From Engelhardtia mirabilis (GTDB taxonomy: Bacteria; Planctomycetota; UBA1135; GCA-002686595): 64,000 nt of DNA. Both the position numbers and the translations under genes were made by a program. This document shows, one piece after another, positions 1 to 8,287 of this stretch. Under the pieces are notes generated by a model. That model was given only the letters and a program-made list of their open reading frames with translations. It did no database searches and was not told the origin of the DNA. The stretch spans positions 6,014,001-6,078,000 of the forward strand of contig CP036296.1 in the NCBI GenBank assembly GCA_007751255.1, given 5' to 3'. How positions within the stretch are numbered: position 1 is the stretch's first letter; every line of letters begins with the position of its first letter.

Positions 1-493
1 GGCCCAGCACCGAGCCGCCCTCGTGGAGCTTGGCCCGGAAGGCCATCGGCATGAGCGTGCGCTCGCCGGCGAGCTCACTGAGCGCTATCGCGAACCAAAC
101 GATCTGCGAGTCGGGCTCGACTCCGCTCAGGGCTTGGATCGTCGCCGCGCGGACGCCGTCGACCGGAGCTAACTCGCCGCGGTGTGCGTCGGCGAATTCG
201 ATCGGCTGCCACGCGCCGCCCCCCGTGCGCCAGGACCAGCGCACCCCCAGGGGAGTCGAGTGGTCCGCGTCCGCCGCGACGCGCAGCGGCATCAGGTAGC
301 CGTGACTGCCCAGCAGACGCTGCGGCCAGGAGCTCCCCTCCGACCGGTCTCCGAGCTCAATCTGAACCTCCCAGCCGCCGAAGCTCGCCAACAGGGCGAC
401 CAGGCCCACCGGAACGCCGACGCCGGCGAGGGCACCGGTGAGGACCAGGCAGAACCGGGCCCAGCCGAGGCGATGCGCCCGACCGGAGCTCAC
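1..493 (-). CDS. Hypothetical membrane-anchored protein, 3' end beyond the window
   Basis: An open frame reads leftwards from a GTG at 493 to the window edge without a stop, about 164 residues seen. The start overlaps the TGA of the upstream flavoenzyme in a GTGA arrangement (4 bases shared), which suggests translational coupling in one operon. The N-terminus has a short basic stretch and then a hydrophobic segment (around residues 12-35, including [19 protein letters not shown]), which looks like a signal anchor. The rest is soluble-looking with strongly GC-biased third positions. I recognise no family. Product, full length and link to the flavoenzyme are unknown; the call rests on frame, codon use and the coupled start. 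Confidence 0.65.
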   Translation of the reverse strand, partial: MSSGRAHRLGWARFCLVLTGALAGVGVPVGLVALLASFGGWEVQIELGDRSEGSSWPQRLLGSHGYLMPLRVAADADHSTPLGVRWSWRTGGGAWQPIEFADAHRGELAPVDGVRAATIQALSGVEPDSQIVWFAIALSELAGERTLMPMAFRAKLHEGGSVLG

Positions 494-2775
494 GACTGGC
501 GCAGCTCCCGCGGCACGGCCGGCAGGTACTGCTTGGGCCAGGCGTGCCCCGTGTGCTCGTACTCGAGCGCGGCGCGGTGCGTCAGGTAGGCGTCGTTCAG
601 GTGCGGGCGCGCCATGGCGATCAGGTCCGCTCTGCCGGCGGCGAGGATCGTGTTGGCTTGGTCGGCGCCTTGGATCGCGCCCACGGCCATGACCTTCAGG
701 CCGGTCTCGTGGCGGATGCGTTCGGCGAAGGGCACCTGGTACATGCGGCCGTAGACCGGCACCGACTCGGGGGTGTTGCCGGCGGTGGAGACGTCGACCA
801 CGTCGCAGCCGTGCTCGCCCAGCCAACGGGCCAGGCGCACGCTCTCCTCGGCGGTGATGCCCGCGCCTTCGGTCTCTTCGAGCCAATCGGTGGCCGAGAT
901 CCGCACCGAGATCGGCTTGGCCGCCGGCCACACGGCGCGCACGGCATCCAGCACCTCGAGCGGGAAGCGGGCACGGTTCTCGAGGCTGCCGCCGTACTCG
1001 TCCGTGCGGTGGTTGGAGGCCGGCGACAGGAAGCTCGACAAGAGGTAGCCGTGGGCAATGTGCAGCTCGATCAGGTCGAAGCCGGCCCGCTCGGCGCGCT
1101 CGGCGCCTTGCACGAAGGCGTCGCGCACCGCGTCCATGTCGGCGCGGGTCATCTCGCGCGGCGTGTGCCAGCCGGTGCCGAAGGGCAGGGCCGAGGGGGC
1201 GATCGTCTCCCAGGCCGTGGCGTCCGTGAGCGGCGCGTCGCCCTCCCAGGGCAGCGAACACGAAGCTTTGCGGCCGGCGTGGGCGAGCTGCATGCCGATC
1301 GCCGAGGCGGAGTTGCCGTGCACGAAGTCGACCACGCGCTTCCAGGCCGCCTCCTGCTCGTCGGTGTAGATCCCGGCGCAGCCCGAGGTGATGCGTCCCT
1401 GGGCCGTGACGTCGGTCATCTCGGTGATCACCAGGCCCGCGCCGCCCACCGCGCGGCTGCCCAGGTGCACCAGGTGCCATTCGCCGGGGACCCCGTCCAC
1501 GGCCGAGTACTGGCACATGGGCGAGACGACGATGCGGTTGGCGAGCTCCAGCTCGCGCAGCTTCAGGGGCGTGAAGATCGGCACCGGCGCGCGCCCGTCG
1601 GCCTCCCGCGGCGCGCCCTGTGTGCGGGCGAACCACTCCGTCACGCGCTCGACCAGGGCCGGGTCGCGCAGGGCCAGGTTGTCGTAGGTGATGCGCTTGG
1701 AGCGCGTCATCAGGTTGAAGGTGAACTGCAGCGGATCCTGCCGCACGTAGCGCCCGGCGTTCTCGAACCACTCGAGCGACGTCTGGGCTGCCTTCTGCAG
1801 CTTGAGCGTGTCGACGTAGCGGTCCTGCTGGTAGGCCTCCAGCACCGCTTCGACGCCCTCGCTCACGTGGGCGTCGAGCGCGTCCGCCAGGGCGATGGCG
1901 TCCTCCATCGCGAGCTTGGTGCCCGAGCCGATGGAGAAGTGCGCCGAGTGCGCCGCATCACCCAGCAGCACCACCTTGCCGTCGTGCCAGTGGCGGTTGA
2001 CCACGTTGGGAAAGCGCCGCCAGATCGATCGGTTCGCCAAGAGCCGCTCACCGCCGAGCTCCTGCGCGAACAACTTCTCGCAGTAGGCGACCGTCTCCTC
2101 CTCGCTCGCGCCCTCCATCCCGGCCCGGCGCCAGGTGTCCTCGTGGGTCTCGACGATCCACGTGCCGCGGGCCTCGCCGGCGGCGCCCGAGCCCTCCTGG
2201 AAGGGGTAGGCGTGGACCATCCACAGGCCGTGTTCGTTCTCCTTGAACACGAATGTGAAGGCGTCGAGCAGCCTGGTCGTCCCGAGCCACGTGAAGCGGC
2301 AGTGGCGCCAATCGAGCGACGGCTCGAACACCTGGCGGTGGTCCTCGCGGATCTTGCTGTTGATGCCGTCGCAGGCGATCACCAGGTCCGCCTCGCGGGC
2401 GATCTGGCCTTCGTCGACCTCGCGCTCGAAGACCAACTCGACGCCCAGCTCCGCCGCGCGCTCGTGGAAGATCTGCAAGAGCCGCTTGCGCGCCATGCCG
2501 CAGAAACCGTGGCCCGTGGAGCGCACCAGTTCAGCTCCCAAGTACGTCTCGATGTCGGTCCAGTAGACGAAGCTCTCGCGGATCGCGCGGTAGCTCTCGG
2601 GATCCACCTGCTCGAAGTTGCCGAGGGTCTCGTCCGAGAACACGACCCCCCAGCCGAAGGTGTCGTCGGAGCGATTGCGCTCGTAGACGACGACCTCGAA
2701 GTCCGGGTGGCGGCGCTTGGCCAGGATCGAGAAGTAGAGGCCGGCGGGGCCGCCACCGATGCAGGCGATCTTCAT
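490..2775 (-). CDS. Bifunctional FAD-dependent aromatic-CoA monooxygenase / NADH:flavin oxidoreductase
   Basis: 761 residues. The N-terminal half (about 1-390) is a group A flavoprotein hydroxylase: it opens with the dinucleotide-binding motif GGGPAGLYF and carries the second FAD motif [10 protein letters not shown] near residue 270. The C-terminal half (about 400-761) is an old-yellow-enzyme type TIM barrel starting near [16 protein letters not shown], with active-site-like [14 protein letters not shown] and [14 protein letters not shown]. This order matches the family of 2-aminobenzoyl-CoA monooxygenase/reductase and salicylyl-CoA 5-hydroxylase, in which an aromatic acyl-CoA is hydroxylated and then reduced. 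The length fits that family. No CoA ligase or ring-cleavage gene is in the window, so the substrate is open. Its stop overlaps the start of the following minus-strand gene. Confidence 0.88.
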   Translation of the reverse strand: MKIACIGGGPAGLYFSILAKRRHPDFEVVVYERNRSDDTFGWGVVFSDETLGNFEQVDPESYRAIRESFVYWTDIETYLGAELVRSTGHGFCGMARKRLLQIFHERAAELGVELVFEREVDEGQIAREADLVIACDGINSKIREDHRQVFEPSLDWRHCRFTWLGTTRLLDAFTFVFKENEHGLWMVHAYPFQEGSGAAGEARGTWIVETHEDTWRRAGMEGASEEETVAYCEKLFAQELGGERLLANRSIWRRFPNVVNRHWHDGKVVLLGDAAHSAHFSIGSGTKLAMEDAIALADALDAHVSEGVEAVLEAYQQDRYVDTLKLQKAAQTSLEWFENAGRYVRQDPLQFTFNLMTRSKRITYDNLALRDPALVERVTEWFARTQGAPREADGRAPVPIFTPLKLRELELANRIVVSPMCQYSAVDGVPGEWHLVHLGSRAVGGAGLVITEMTDVTAQGRITSGCAGIYTDEQEAAWKRVVDFVHGNSASAIGMQLAHAGRKASCSLPWEGDAPLTDATAWETIAPSALPFGTGWHTPREMTRADMDAVRDAFVQGAERAERAGFDLIELHIAHGYLLSSFLSPASNHRTDEYGGSLENRARFPLEVLDAVRAVWPAAKPISVRISATDWLEETEGAGITAEESVRLARWLGEHGCDVVDVSTAGNTPESVPVYGRMYQVPFAERIRHETGLKVMAVGAIQGADQANTILAAGRADLIAMARPHLNDAYLTHRAALEYEHTGHAWPKQYLPAVPRELRQS

Positions 2776-2811
2776 GGGGAGGGGGGCTCGGGTGGCGCGG
2801 GGCGCGGGAGT

Positions 2812-3201
2812 CTAGCTGTTCAGGAGGAACGTCGCCGTGGCGTCGAAGAACGCGTGCAGCCGCGCTCGGGTGTGGGCGTCGGTGTCGAGCTCGCCCAGGG
2901 CCGCCCCCATGTGCTCCATCCAGCGGTCGCGCGCCGCCTGGTCGAGGCGGAAGCGTGCGTGCCGCATTCGCAGGCGCGGGTGGCCACGCGCTTCCACGTA
3001 GCGCGGCGGACCACCGCAGCGACCGACGATGAAGTCGAGCAGGCGCCCCTGCGAGCCGTCCCAATCGTCGTCCGGGTACATGGGCGCCAGCAGATCGTCG
3101 CCGCGGACGCGTCGATAGAAGCTGGACACCAGGGCCGAGAAGCCCTCCTCGCCGAGCTCGTCGTAGAGCTGCTCGAGGCCTGCGTAGGGATCCGTGGGCA
3201 T
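2812..3201 (-). CDS. Truncated hemoglobin, group II
   Basis: 129 residues. Group II truncated globin features are visible: a B-helix Tyr (SSFYRRV), the family hallmark [19 protein letters not shown] with the proximal His, and the G8-type Trp in RDRWMEHMG. Such proteins bind heme and handle O2 or NO and peroxide stress in the cytoplasm. The ATG at 3201 gives the usual family length; the open frame runs further upstream to 3627, but that extension has no globin similarity and overlaps the two neighbouring genes. It lies 36 bp downstream of the start of the flavoenzyme and on the same strand, so they could share a transcript starting here; whether the globin protects the oxygenase is speculation. 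Confidence 0.88.
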   Translation of the reverse strand: MPTDPYAGLEQLYDELGEEGFSALVSSFYRRVRGDDLLAPMYPDDDWDGSQGRLLDFIVGRCGGPPRYVEARGHPRLRMRHARFRLDQAARDRWMEHMGAALGELDTDAHTRARLHAFFDATATFLLNS

Positions 3202-3354
3202 GATTCGAGGGAGTTCGCGCGCGGGAGTCCGAAGGGCCGACTGCGGACCCCGAGGTCCGAGATTAGCCCAGGGCGGCTTCGCGCGGAATCCGATCCTCGC
3301 ATCTAGTGCCGAGCGTTTAGATTCATCGCCCCGCGAGTCAACTCGCGCCTTCTG

Positions 3355-3582
3355 GTGAAGCAGTCGACCGTCAAACAGCTCCACGACGCCGCCGCAGCTC
3401 GGGGCGACCTCACCTACCTCGACCCGGAAACCGGCTTGGCCGTGCTGACGCGGGTCTTCCTGCGGCGCCGCGGCTACTGCTGCGGACGGGGCTGCCGCCA
3501 CTGCCCCTACCACGACGAAGAAGCGTCCGACGAGGAGCGTCAGCGGCCGCCCGTACGTCCGCCGAAGCGCAACGCCGGCTGA
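3355..3582 (+). CDS. DUF5522-type small cysteine protein
   Basis: 75 residues from a GTG start. The core, YLDPETGLAVLTRVFLRRRG followed at once by YCCGRGCRHCPY, is the pattern of the DUF5522 family: a short beta-hairpin-like segment and a compact Cys cluster (CC-x3-C-x2-CP) that probably binds a metal. The C-terminal 20 residues are acidic then Pro/Arg-rich and look disordered. The family is widespread in bacteria and has no established function. Codon use is typical of the window. It is followed 43 bp later by the SnoaL-like gene on the same strand. Confidence 0.8.
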   Translation: MKQSTVKQLHDAAAARGDLTYLDPETGLAVLTRVFLRRRGYCCGRGCRHCPYHDEEASDEERQRPPVRPPKRNAG

Positions 3583-3625
3583 CAAGGTCCTTCTCGCGCC
3601 GCCCGCGTCGCGTTCCAATCGGTCC

Positions 3626-4048
3626 ATGGGCGACTCCGACTACGACGCGCAGAAGGGCGCCGCCCGCGCCAACCGCGCCTTCTACGCGGCCTTCGAGGAG
3701 TTGGACATCGGCGCCATGACGGCTCTTTGGCACGACGACGACGGCGTCCAGTGCATCCACCCGGGGAGCGAAGTCCTGATCGGCCGCCGCCGCGTGATCG
3801 GCTCCTGGGCGGCGATCTTCGAGCACACCGACTCGATCCGCTTCGAGCTCTCCGACCTGCAGATCCAAGTCCGCGGCGACACCGCCTGGGCCACCATGGT
3901 CGAGCGCATCCGTGCCAGCTCGGGGGGCGAGGACATTCGCTCCGACATGGCCGCGACCAATGCCTTCGTGCGCACGGACGGTGGCTGGAAGCTGGTCCTG
4001 CACCACGCCTCGCCGGTACAGCGGCGATTCTTCCCCGAGGGCTTGTAG
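3626..4048 (+). CDS. SnoaL-like / NTF2-fold protein
   Basis: 140 residues. The sequence has the alternating helix and strand pattern of the cystatin-like NTF2 fold: an N-terminal helix (ARANRAFYAAFEELDIGAM), then ALWHDDDGVQCIHPG, RVIGSWAAIFEHTDSIRF and a C-terminal WKLVLHHASPVQ strand. Members closest to this type are often annotated as nuclear transport factor 2 or ketosteroid-isomerase-like proteins, with varied or unknown roles in a hydrophobic pocket. The ATG at 3626 gives a standard length. It may be co-transcribed with the DUF5522 gene and it is convergent with the next gene, with a hairpin between them. Confidence 0.8.
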   Translation: MGDSDYDAQKGAARANRAFYAAFEELDIGAMTALWHDDDGVQCIHPGSEVLIGRRRVIGSWAAIFEHTDSIRFELSDLQIQVRGDTAWATMVERIRASSGGEDIRSDMAATNAFVRTDGGWKLVLHHASPVQRRFFPEGL

Positions 4049-4082
4049 GCTCCCGCCCGCGGCTGGCCGCGCGGACGGGAGC
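4049..4082. terminator. Hairpin between convergent genes
   Basis: Outer stem GCTCCCG (4049-4055) pairs with CGGGAGC (4076-4082), with a GC-rich inner segment that can also fold. It lies directly after the stop of the SnoaL-like gene and before the stop of the FG-GAP gene on the other strand, so it could end transcription from both sides. There is no T-tract, so intrinsic termination is not certain. Confidence 0.45.
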
Positions 4083-4094
4083 ACGACGCGCGTC

Positions 4095-5675
4095 CTACAG
4101 GTATCCGCCCAGGGTGATCTCGAGCCCATGGGTCAGACGCACCGTCTCGGTCGGCGAGAGCGGCGCCAGGAGAGCACCCTGGGCGTAGATCTGCAGGCCG
4201 GCCAGCCCGGCCACCGACGGGACGCTGATCGAGAAGTCGGCGGGAGCGCCGGTCCACGGCACGATCGACGCGAACAGCTCGCTCGAGGGCGCGAGATCGA
4301 CGAGCAACTCGCCGGCGGTGCCAAAGTCGACGCCGCAGCTCGGCCAGCCGGCGACCGGGGCGGCCGAGACGACCAGCAGTGAAGCGAGTGTGGCCGGTTG
4401 GGCGCCGTCGGTGCGCAGGGTGAGGGTCTGGCCGGCGAAGGGCAGACCAGCGGCCAGGTCGAGGCTGCCCAGGTTGCCGAGGCACTCGGACATGGGCGCG
4501 GCGACGCCGGCGGCCCCGAACAGGTAGGCCGACCCGCAGGCGTCGCCGACGTCGTCGTCCCTGGCGGCGCCGGCCACGATCACGCCGCCGGCAACGCAGA
4601 CCGCCCCGCCCAGCTCGTCCGACGAAGTCGAGTCGCTGGCCAGCAGCTTGGTGACGAAGGACCCACTCGCCGCCTGGTAGACGTACACCGCGCCCGACGA
4701 GAACCCACCCTGGTTGTCCTGCCCCGCGCCGACCACGACCAGTGGGCCTTCGATACCGACGGACGAGCCGAACTCGGCGAAGATGTGGCCGTCATTCGGG
4801 ACCAGCTTCTCGATCTGCTGGCCGGTGACCGCATCGAACATGTAGGCGGCTCCGGAATCCTTGCCCTTGGGGCTCGCCGTCCGCGCGCCGACGACGACCG
4901 TACCGGCGTCGATCGCGACGCTCGAGCCGAAGAAGCTCCAGGCGGTCCCGTCGAGGGCGGACAACTGGCGGATCTGGACGCCGCTCGCCGCGTCGAAGAC
5001 GAAGGCGGTGCCGGTCAACAGCCCCAGCCCGTCCCCTACCTGGGCGCCGACGACCACCAGGCCGGCGTCGATGTCGACAGCCCCGCCGAAGCCGCCGGCG
5101 GAGCCGGTGCCGGAGGGCGCCAGCTTCGCGAGCTCTTGCCCGGTCGCGACGTCGAACACGTAGGCGGCCCCCAGCGCGCCGACGACGGCCAGACCGCCGT
5201 CCATGGCGACCGCCGTGCCGAACTGGACCGCCGCGTCGGAGGGTTGCAGCTCGGCCGACTGGGTGCCGCTGCTCGCATCGAAGAGGTATGCCGCGCCCGA
5301 GTCGGTCCCGGTCACGTCCGCGAACGGCGCGCCGACCAGAGCCAGAGCACCGTCGACGCAGACCGCCGCGCCGAAGCGGTCACCGGCGGACACGCCGGTG
5401 GGGACGAGTTGCACCGACTCGCCGCCCGTCGTGGCGTCGAACAGGAACGCCGACCCGGCGTCCGGTCCCGCCGCGTCCGCGAGGGGCGCGCCGACTGCGA
5501 CGCGCACGCCGTCGGTCCCCACGGACGAGCCGAACTCGTCGCCAGCGAGCACGGCGGCGGCCAGGAGCTTGTGGTCTTCGGAGCCCTGGACTGCGGGCGT
5601 CGCGGCGGCGCCGGCCTGCAAGGCGATGCAGGTGAACAGGAGAGTGGACGACGAGGGTCGAATGGGGTTCTTCAT
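4095..5675 (-). CDS. Secreted FG-GAP beta-propeller protein with shared C-terminal domain
   Basis: 526 residues. An N-terminal signal peptide (hydrophobic stretch STLLFTCIALQAGAAA) precedes about seven repeats of roughly 50-55 residues with the pattern GxxFGSSV..D...VVVGAP..D..G.D.GAAYLFDA.TG, typical of integrin-like FG-GAP blades that form a propeller. From about residue 395 a different domain begins; it ends in SVAGLAGLQIYAQGALL, a motif shared at the C-terminus of three other exported proteins in this window. The protein should act outside the cytoplasmic membrane, probably in adhesion or ligand binding, but no ligand can be read from the sequence. It is monocistronic by layout. Confidence 0.85.
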   Translation of the reverse strand: MKNPIRPSSSTLLFTCIALQAGAAATPAVQGSEDHKLLAAAVLAGDEFGSSVGTDGVRVAVGAPLADAAGPDAGSAFLFDATTGGESVQLVPTGVSAGDRFGAAVCVDGALALVGAPFADVTGTDSGAAYLFDASSGTQSAELQPSDAAVQFGTAVAMDGGLAVVGALGAAYVFDVATGQELAKLAPSGTGSAGGFGGAVDIDAGLVVVGAQVGDGLGLLTGTAFVFDAASGVQIRQLSALDGTAWSFFGSSVAIDAGTVVVGARTASPKGKDSGAAYMFDAVTGQQIEKLVPNDGHIFAEFGSSVGIEGPLVVVGAGQDNQGGFSSGAVYVYQAASGSFVTKLLASDSTSSDELGGAVCVAGGVIVAGAARDDDVGDACGSAYLFGAAGVAAPMSECLGNLGSLDLAAGLPFAGQTLTLRTDGAQPATLASLLVVSAAPVAGWPSCGVDFGTAGELLVDLAPSSELFASIVPWTGAPADFSISVPSVAGLAGLQIYAQGALLAPLSPTETVRLTHGLEITLGGYL

Positions 5676-6090
5676 TGGGGTCGGGTGGGTCAGCGATCAG
5701 TTGCCGACCAGGTCGCGCAGGCGCGGTGGGTCCGGCTCGGTATTGACTCGGGTTCGAGGGGAGGCCGCGGTCGCCGCATCTGTCGCGGCCGGGACCTGCG
5801 GAGCGCCCGGGTTGGCGATCGACCACGGCGCTCGCCGGTGATCGCCGACCCGGTGGGCCCGGCAGGCCCGGTCGGCGGGGAGGTTCGAGGTCGAGCGGGC
5901 TCCGACGACCAGGGCCTCCCAGGTCACGCAGGCAGGCGGGACTCGCTCGACAATGATATTCGAGATCCGCAAGTCCTGTGCCGCACCACCGAGACCCTCC
6001 AGCGGGGTCGAGGAAGGCGTTCGACGTGGATGCCCGTCCACGGCCTCGACGCCCTGTCCACGATCTGGACGAGTAGGGCCGGCGCCCGGC

Positions 6091-6125
6091 GCCTCCCGCC
6101 TCCCGCCTCCCGCCTCCCGCCTCCC
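6091..6125. repeat. Tandem heptanucleotide repeat (GCCTCCC) x5
   Basis: Five perfect copies of GCCTCCC, head to tail, followed by a degenerate GCCCC. A second 7-bp array lies 20 bp away. It is about 80 bp past the stop of the malic enzyme gene, in non-coding sequence. Confidence 0.9.
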
Positions 6126-6144
6126 GCCCCGCGGCCCCGCGGCC

Positions 6145-6172
6145 CCCGGGTCCCGGGTCCCGGGTCCCGGGT
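6145..6172. repeat. Tandem heptanucleotide repeat (CCCGGGT) x4
   Basis: Four perfect copies of CCCGGGT plus a partial fifth (CCCGG). Each unit contains the palindrome CCCGGG, so the array can form alternative hairpins. It lies 35 bp past the malic enzyme stop codon and may affect 3' end formation of that transcript. Confidence 0.9.
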
Positions 6173-6206
6173 CCCGGCGATCGAGCGGGCGATCCGACCC
6201 TCGCCG

Positions 6207-7415
6207 TCAGCCGCGCACGCCCGCGATCGCGCCCTCGCGCACGACGCCGTCGTGGAGTGCCGCGGCCGCCACGGCGTGGGCCACCCGCACGGCGACGGAG
6301 CGGTCGAAGGGCGGCGGCAGGATGCGATGGGGCGAGGGATCGACGACGCAGCCGGCGATGGCCTCCATGGCGGCGAACTTCATGCCGCTGGTGAAGCGCA
6401 CGGCGCGGGCCTCGAGGGCGCCGCGGAACAGGCCGGGGAAGGCCAGGACGTTGTTGACCTGGTTCGGCAGGTCGCTGCGGCCGGTGCCGACGATGGCGGC
6501 GCCGTTGGCCTTGGCAGCCTCGGGGTCCACCTCGGGGATCGGGTTGGCCATCGCCAACACGATCGGGTCCGCGGCCATGGTGGCGATGTCCTTGCCCTCC
6601 AGCACGCCGCCGGCGCTGACGCCGATGAAGATGTCCGCGCCGCGCAGGGCGTCGCGCAACGTCCCGCGCTCGCCCTCGGGGTTGGTCAGGCGCGCCAGCT
6701 CCTCCTTGATCGGGTCCTGGCGCTCGCGCTCGGGCGAGAGGATCCCGCGGCTGTCGCAGATCCGCAGCTGCCCCACGGGGATGCAGCGGTCGTGGCCGTC
6801 GGTGCACGACAACAGGCGCGCGATGGCCCGCCCGGCCGCGCCGGCGCCGCTGATCACGACCTTCAACTGCGAGAGCGAGCGCCCCTGCACCCGCAGCGAG
6901 TTCATCACCGCCGCCAAGAGGACGATGGCCGTGCCGTGCTGGTCGTCGTGCAGCACCGGGATGCCGATGTCCTGGAGGGCGTCCTCGATCTCGAAGCAGC
7001 GCGGCGCGGAGATGTCCTCCAGGTTGATGCCCCCGAAGGTCGGTGCGATGGCGCGCACGGTCTCGATGATCTGGGCCGGCTCGCGCTGGTCGAGCACGAT
7101 CGGGAAGGCATCGACGCCGGCGAATTCCTTGAACAGCACGGCCTTGCCCTCCATCACCGGCAGGGCGGCCTCGGGTCCCAGGTCGCCGAGGCCGAGGATC
7201 GCCGAGCCGTCCGAGACGACGGCGACGGTGCGGCCCTTGAGGGTCAGGTCCCAGGCGGCCGACACGTCCCGGCCGATCACCTCGCAGGGCCGCGCCACGC
7301 CCGGGGTGTAGGCCAGGGAGAGGTCCTCCATCGAGTCCACGCGCGTGCGCGACGAGACCTCGAGCTTGCCTTGCTTCTCGCGGTGCAGGGCCAGAGAGCG
7401 CTCGTAGATGTCCAT
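6207..7415 (-). CDS. Malic enzyme (oxaloacetate-decarboxylating type, short form)
   Basis: 402 residues. Catalyses oxidative decarboxylation of malate to pyruvate with NAD(P)H. Family motifs are present in order: [14 protein letters not shown] near residue 35, [32 protein letters not shown], the metal-site region [23 protein letters not shown], a nucleotide-binding glycine motif [13 protein letters not shown], then [10 protein letters not shown] and [13 protein letters not shown]. Length matches the short bacterial form without the C-terminal phosphotransacetylase-like domain of MaeB. The ATG at 7415 begins [11 protein letters not shown] as in homologs; the frame is open far upstream but that part is the shadow of the divergent DUF4336 gene. 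Cofactor preference cannot be told. Confidence 0.93.
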   Translation of the reverse strand: MDIYERSLALHREKQGKLEVSSRTRVDSMEDLSLAYTPGVARPCEVIGRDVSAAWDLTLKGRTVAVVSDGSAILGLGDLGPEAALPVMEGKAVLFKEFAGVDAFPIVLDQREPAQIIETVRAIAPTFGGINLEDISAPRCFEIEDALQDIGIPVLHDDQHGTAIVLLAAVMNSLRVQGRSLSQLKVVISGAGAAGRAIARLLSCTDGHDRCIPVGQLRICDSRGILSPERERQDPIKEELARLTNPEGERGTLRDALRGADIFIGVSAGGVLEGKDIATMAADPIVLAMANPIPEVDPEAAKANGAAIVGTGRSDLPNQVNNVLAFPGLFRGALEARAVRFTSGMKFAAMEAIAGCVVDPSPHRILPPPFDRSVAVRVAHAVAAAALHDGVVREGAIAGVRG

Positions 7416-7568
7416 GGATGGGATGGGGTTCGAGGGGGCTGACGACGCGCGATCGCGGAGCTGGTGCGCGACCCTACGGCACTGCCGCGCCCGCCGCGAC
7501 GACCTGGGCTCGACGCGCGTCGATTTGCCGCATGGATTCCCGCGGCGACGTGTGCGAAACCATTCGCC

Positions 7569-8255
7569 ATGGCAGCCACCTCGAGCATCACTCCTCTGAC
7601 CGACGATCTCTGGACGGTCCAATCCGACTTCGGGCTGCTCGGGATGCCCCTCGGGCACCGCATGACGGTCGCCAAGCTGTCCGGCGGCGGGCTCTGGCTG
7701 CACTCGCCGGTGCCGTGGTCCGCGGACCTCGTCGCGCGGCTCGCCGAGTTGGGTCCGATCGAGCACTGGGTCGCGCCCAGCCGCACCCACGACCTGTACC
7801 TCGACCAGTGGTTCGAGCACCTGCCCGCCGCCTCGACTTGGGGTGCGCCCAAGCTGCGACGCCCGCACCCCGAGTGGAACTTCACGGGCTGGCTGGCCGA
7901 GGACCTGGACGCCCCCTGGCGCGGCGAGTTCGAGCTGTTGCCCCTGGAGGGCGCGCCGCGGGTCGGCGAGTGGATGTTCCTGCACCGCGCCAGCCGCACC
8001 GCGATCACCGCCGACGCCGTCTTCAACCTCGGCACGGCGACCGGTGGCTGGGGCGGCCTGATGCAGCGCATGCTCGGGATTCACGGCGAGGCCCGCGCGG
8101 GGCGGCTGATGCGCTCGGTGATCAAGGACCGCGAGGCTTGGAACGCGAGCCTGGGTCGCGTGCTCGAGTGGGACTTCGAGCGTCTGGTCGTCGGCCACGG
8201 CGAGCCGATCACCGAGGACCCCAAGGGCAAGCTGCGCGCGGCCTGGGGGCTGTAG
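7569..8255 (+). CDS. DUF4336 family protein
   Basis: 228 residues. It starts with the family-like pattern LTDDLWTVQSDF...GLLGMPLGHRMTVAKL and continues with GGGLWLHSPVPWSADLVARL, GPIEHWVAPSRTHDLYLDQW and, near the end, VVGHGEPITED. This is the layout of DUF4336, a group related to the metallo-beta-lactamase fold but without the full HxHxDH zinc motif; no enzymatic activity is established. The ATG at 7569 is preferred over the more upstream frame opening, because the extra 35 residues are Arg/Pro-rich. Divergent from malic enzyme with a 153-bp shared upstream region. Confidence 0.78.
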   Translation: MAATSSITPLTDDLWTVQSDFGLLGMPLGHRMTVAKLSGGGLWLHSPVPWSADLVARLAELGPIEHWVAPSRTHDLYLDQWFEHLPAASTWGAPKLRRPHPEWNFTGWLAEDLDAPWRGEFELLPLEGAPRVGEWMFLHRASRTAITADAVFNLGTATGGWGGLMQRMLGIHGEARAGRLMRSVIKDREAWNASLGRVLEWDFERLVVGHGEPITEDPKGKLRAAWGL

Positions 8256-8287
8256 GCACCGCGGCTGCGCGTCGCGCGGCCCCGAGT

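Larger units (their letters stand above)
5676..6206. other. 531-bp gap, no convincing gene
   Basis: Upstream region of the FG-GAP gene and downstream region of malic enzyme. A frame on the minus strand (5697-6041) stays open but has Pro/Arg/Ala-rich, low-quality translation and no coding-type third-position bias. The only clear structures are two blocks of tandem 7-bp repeats near the malic enzyme end. The FG-GAP promoter must lie here or just upstream; I cannot point to its boxes. Confidence 0.6.

Noticed and set aside
544-3306. 920-residue plus-strand frame opposite the flavoenzyme
   Set aside because: Translation is His/Val/Arg/Gln-rich without domains; it is the antisense shadow of the minus-strand genes, a common effect in GC-rich DNA.
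5697-6041. 114-residue minus-strand frame in the gap
   Set aside because: Weak third-position bias and no recognisable pattern; treated as non-coding.
6091-6172. Possible CRISPR array
   Set aside because: The repeats are 7-bp head-to-tail units with no spacers and no cas genes nearby.
4398-7442. 1014-residue plus-strand frame
   Set aside because: It spans antisense of the FG-GAP gene, the non-coding gap and malic enzyme, with low-complexity translation.
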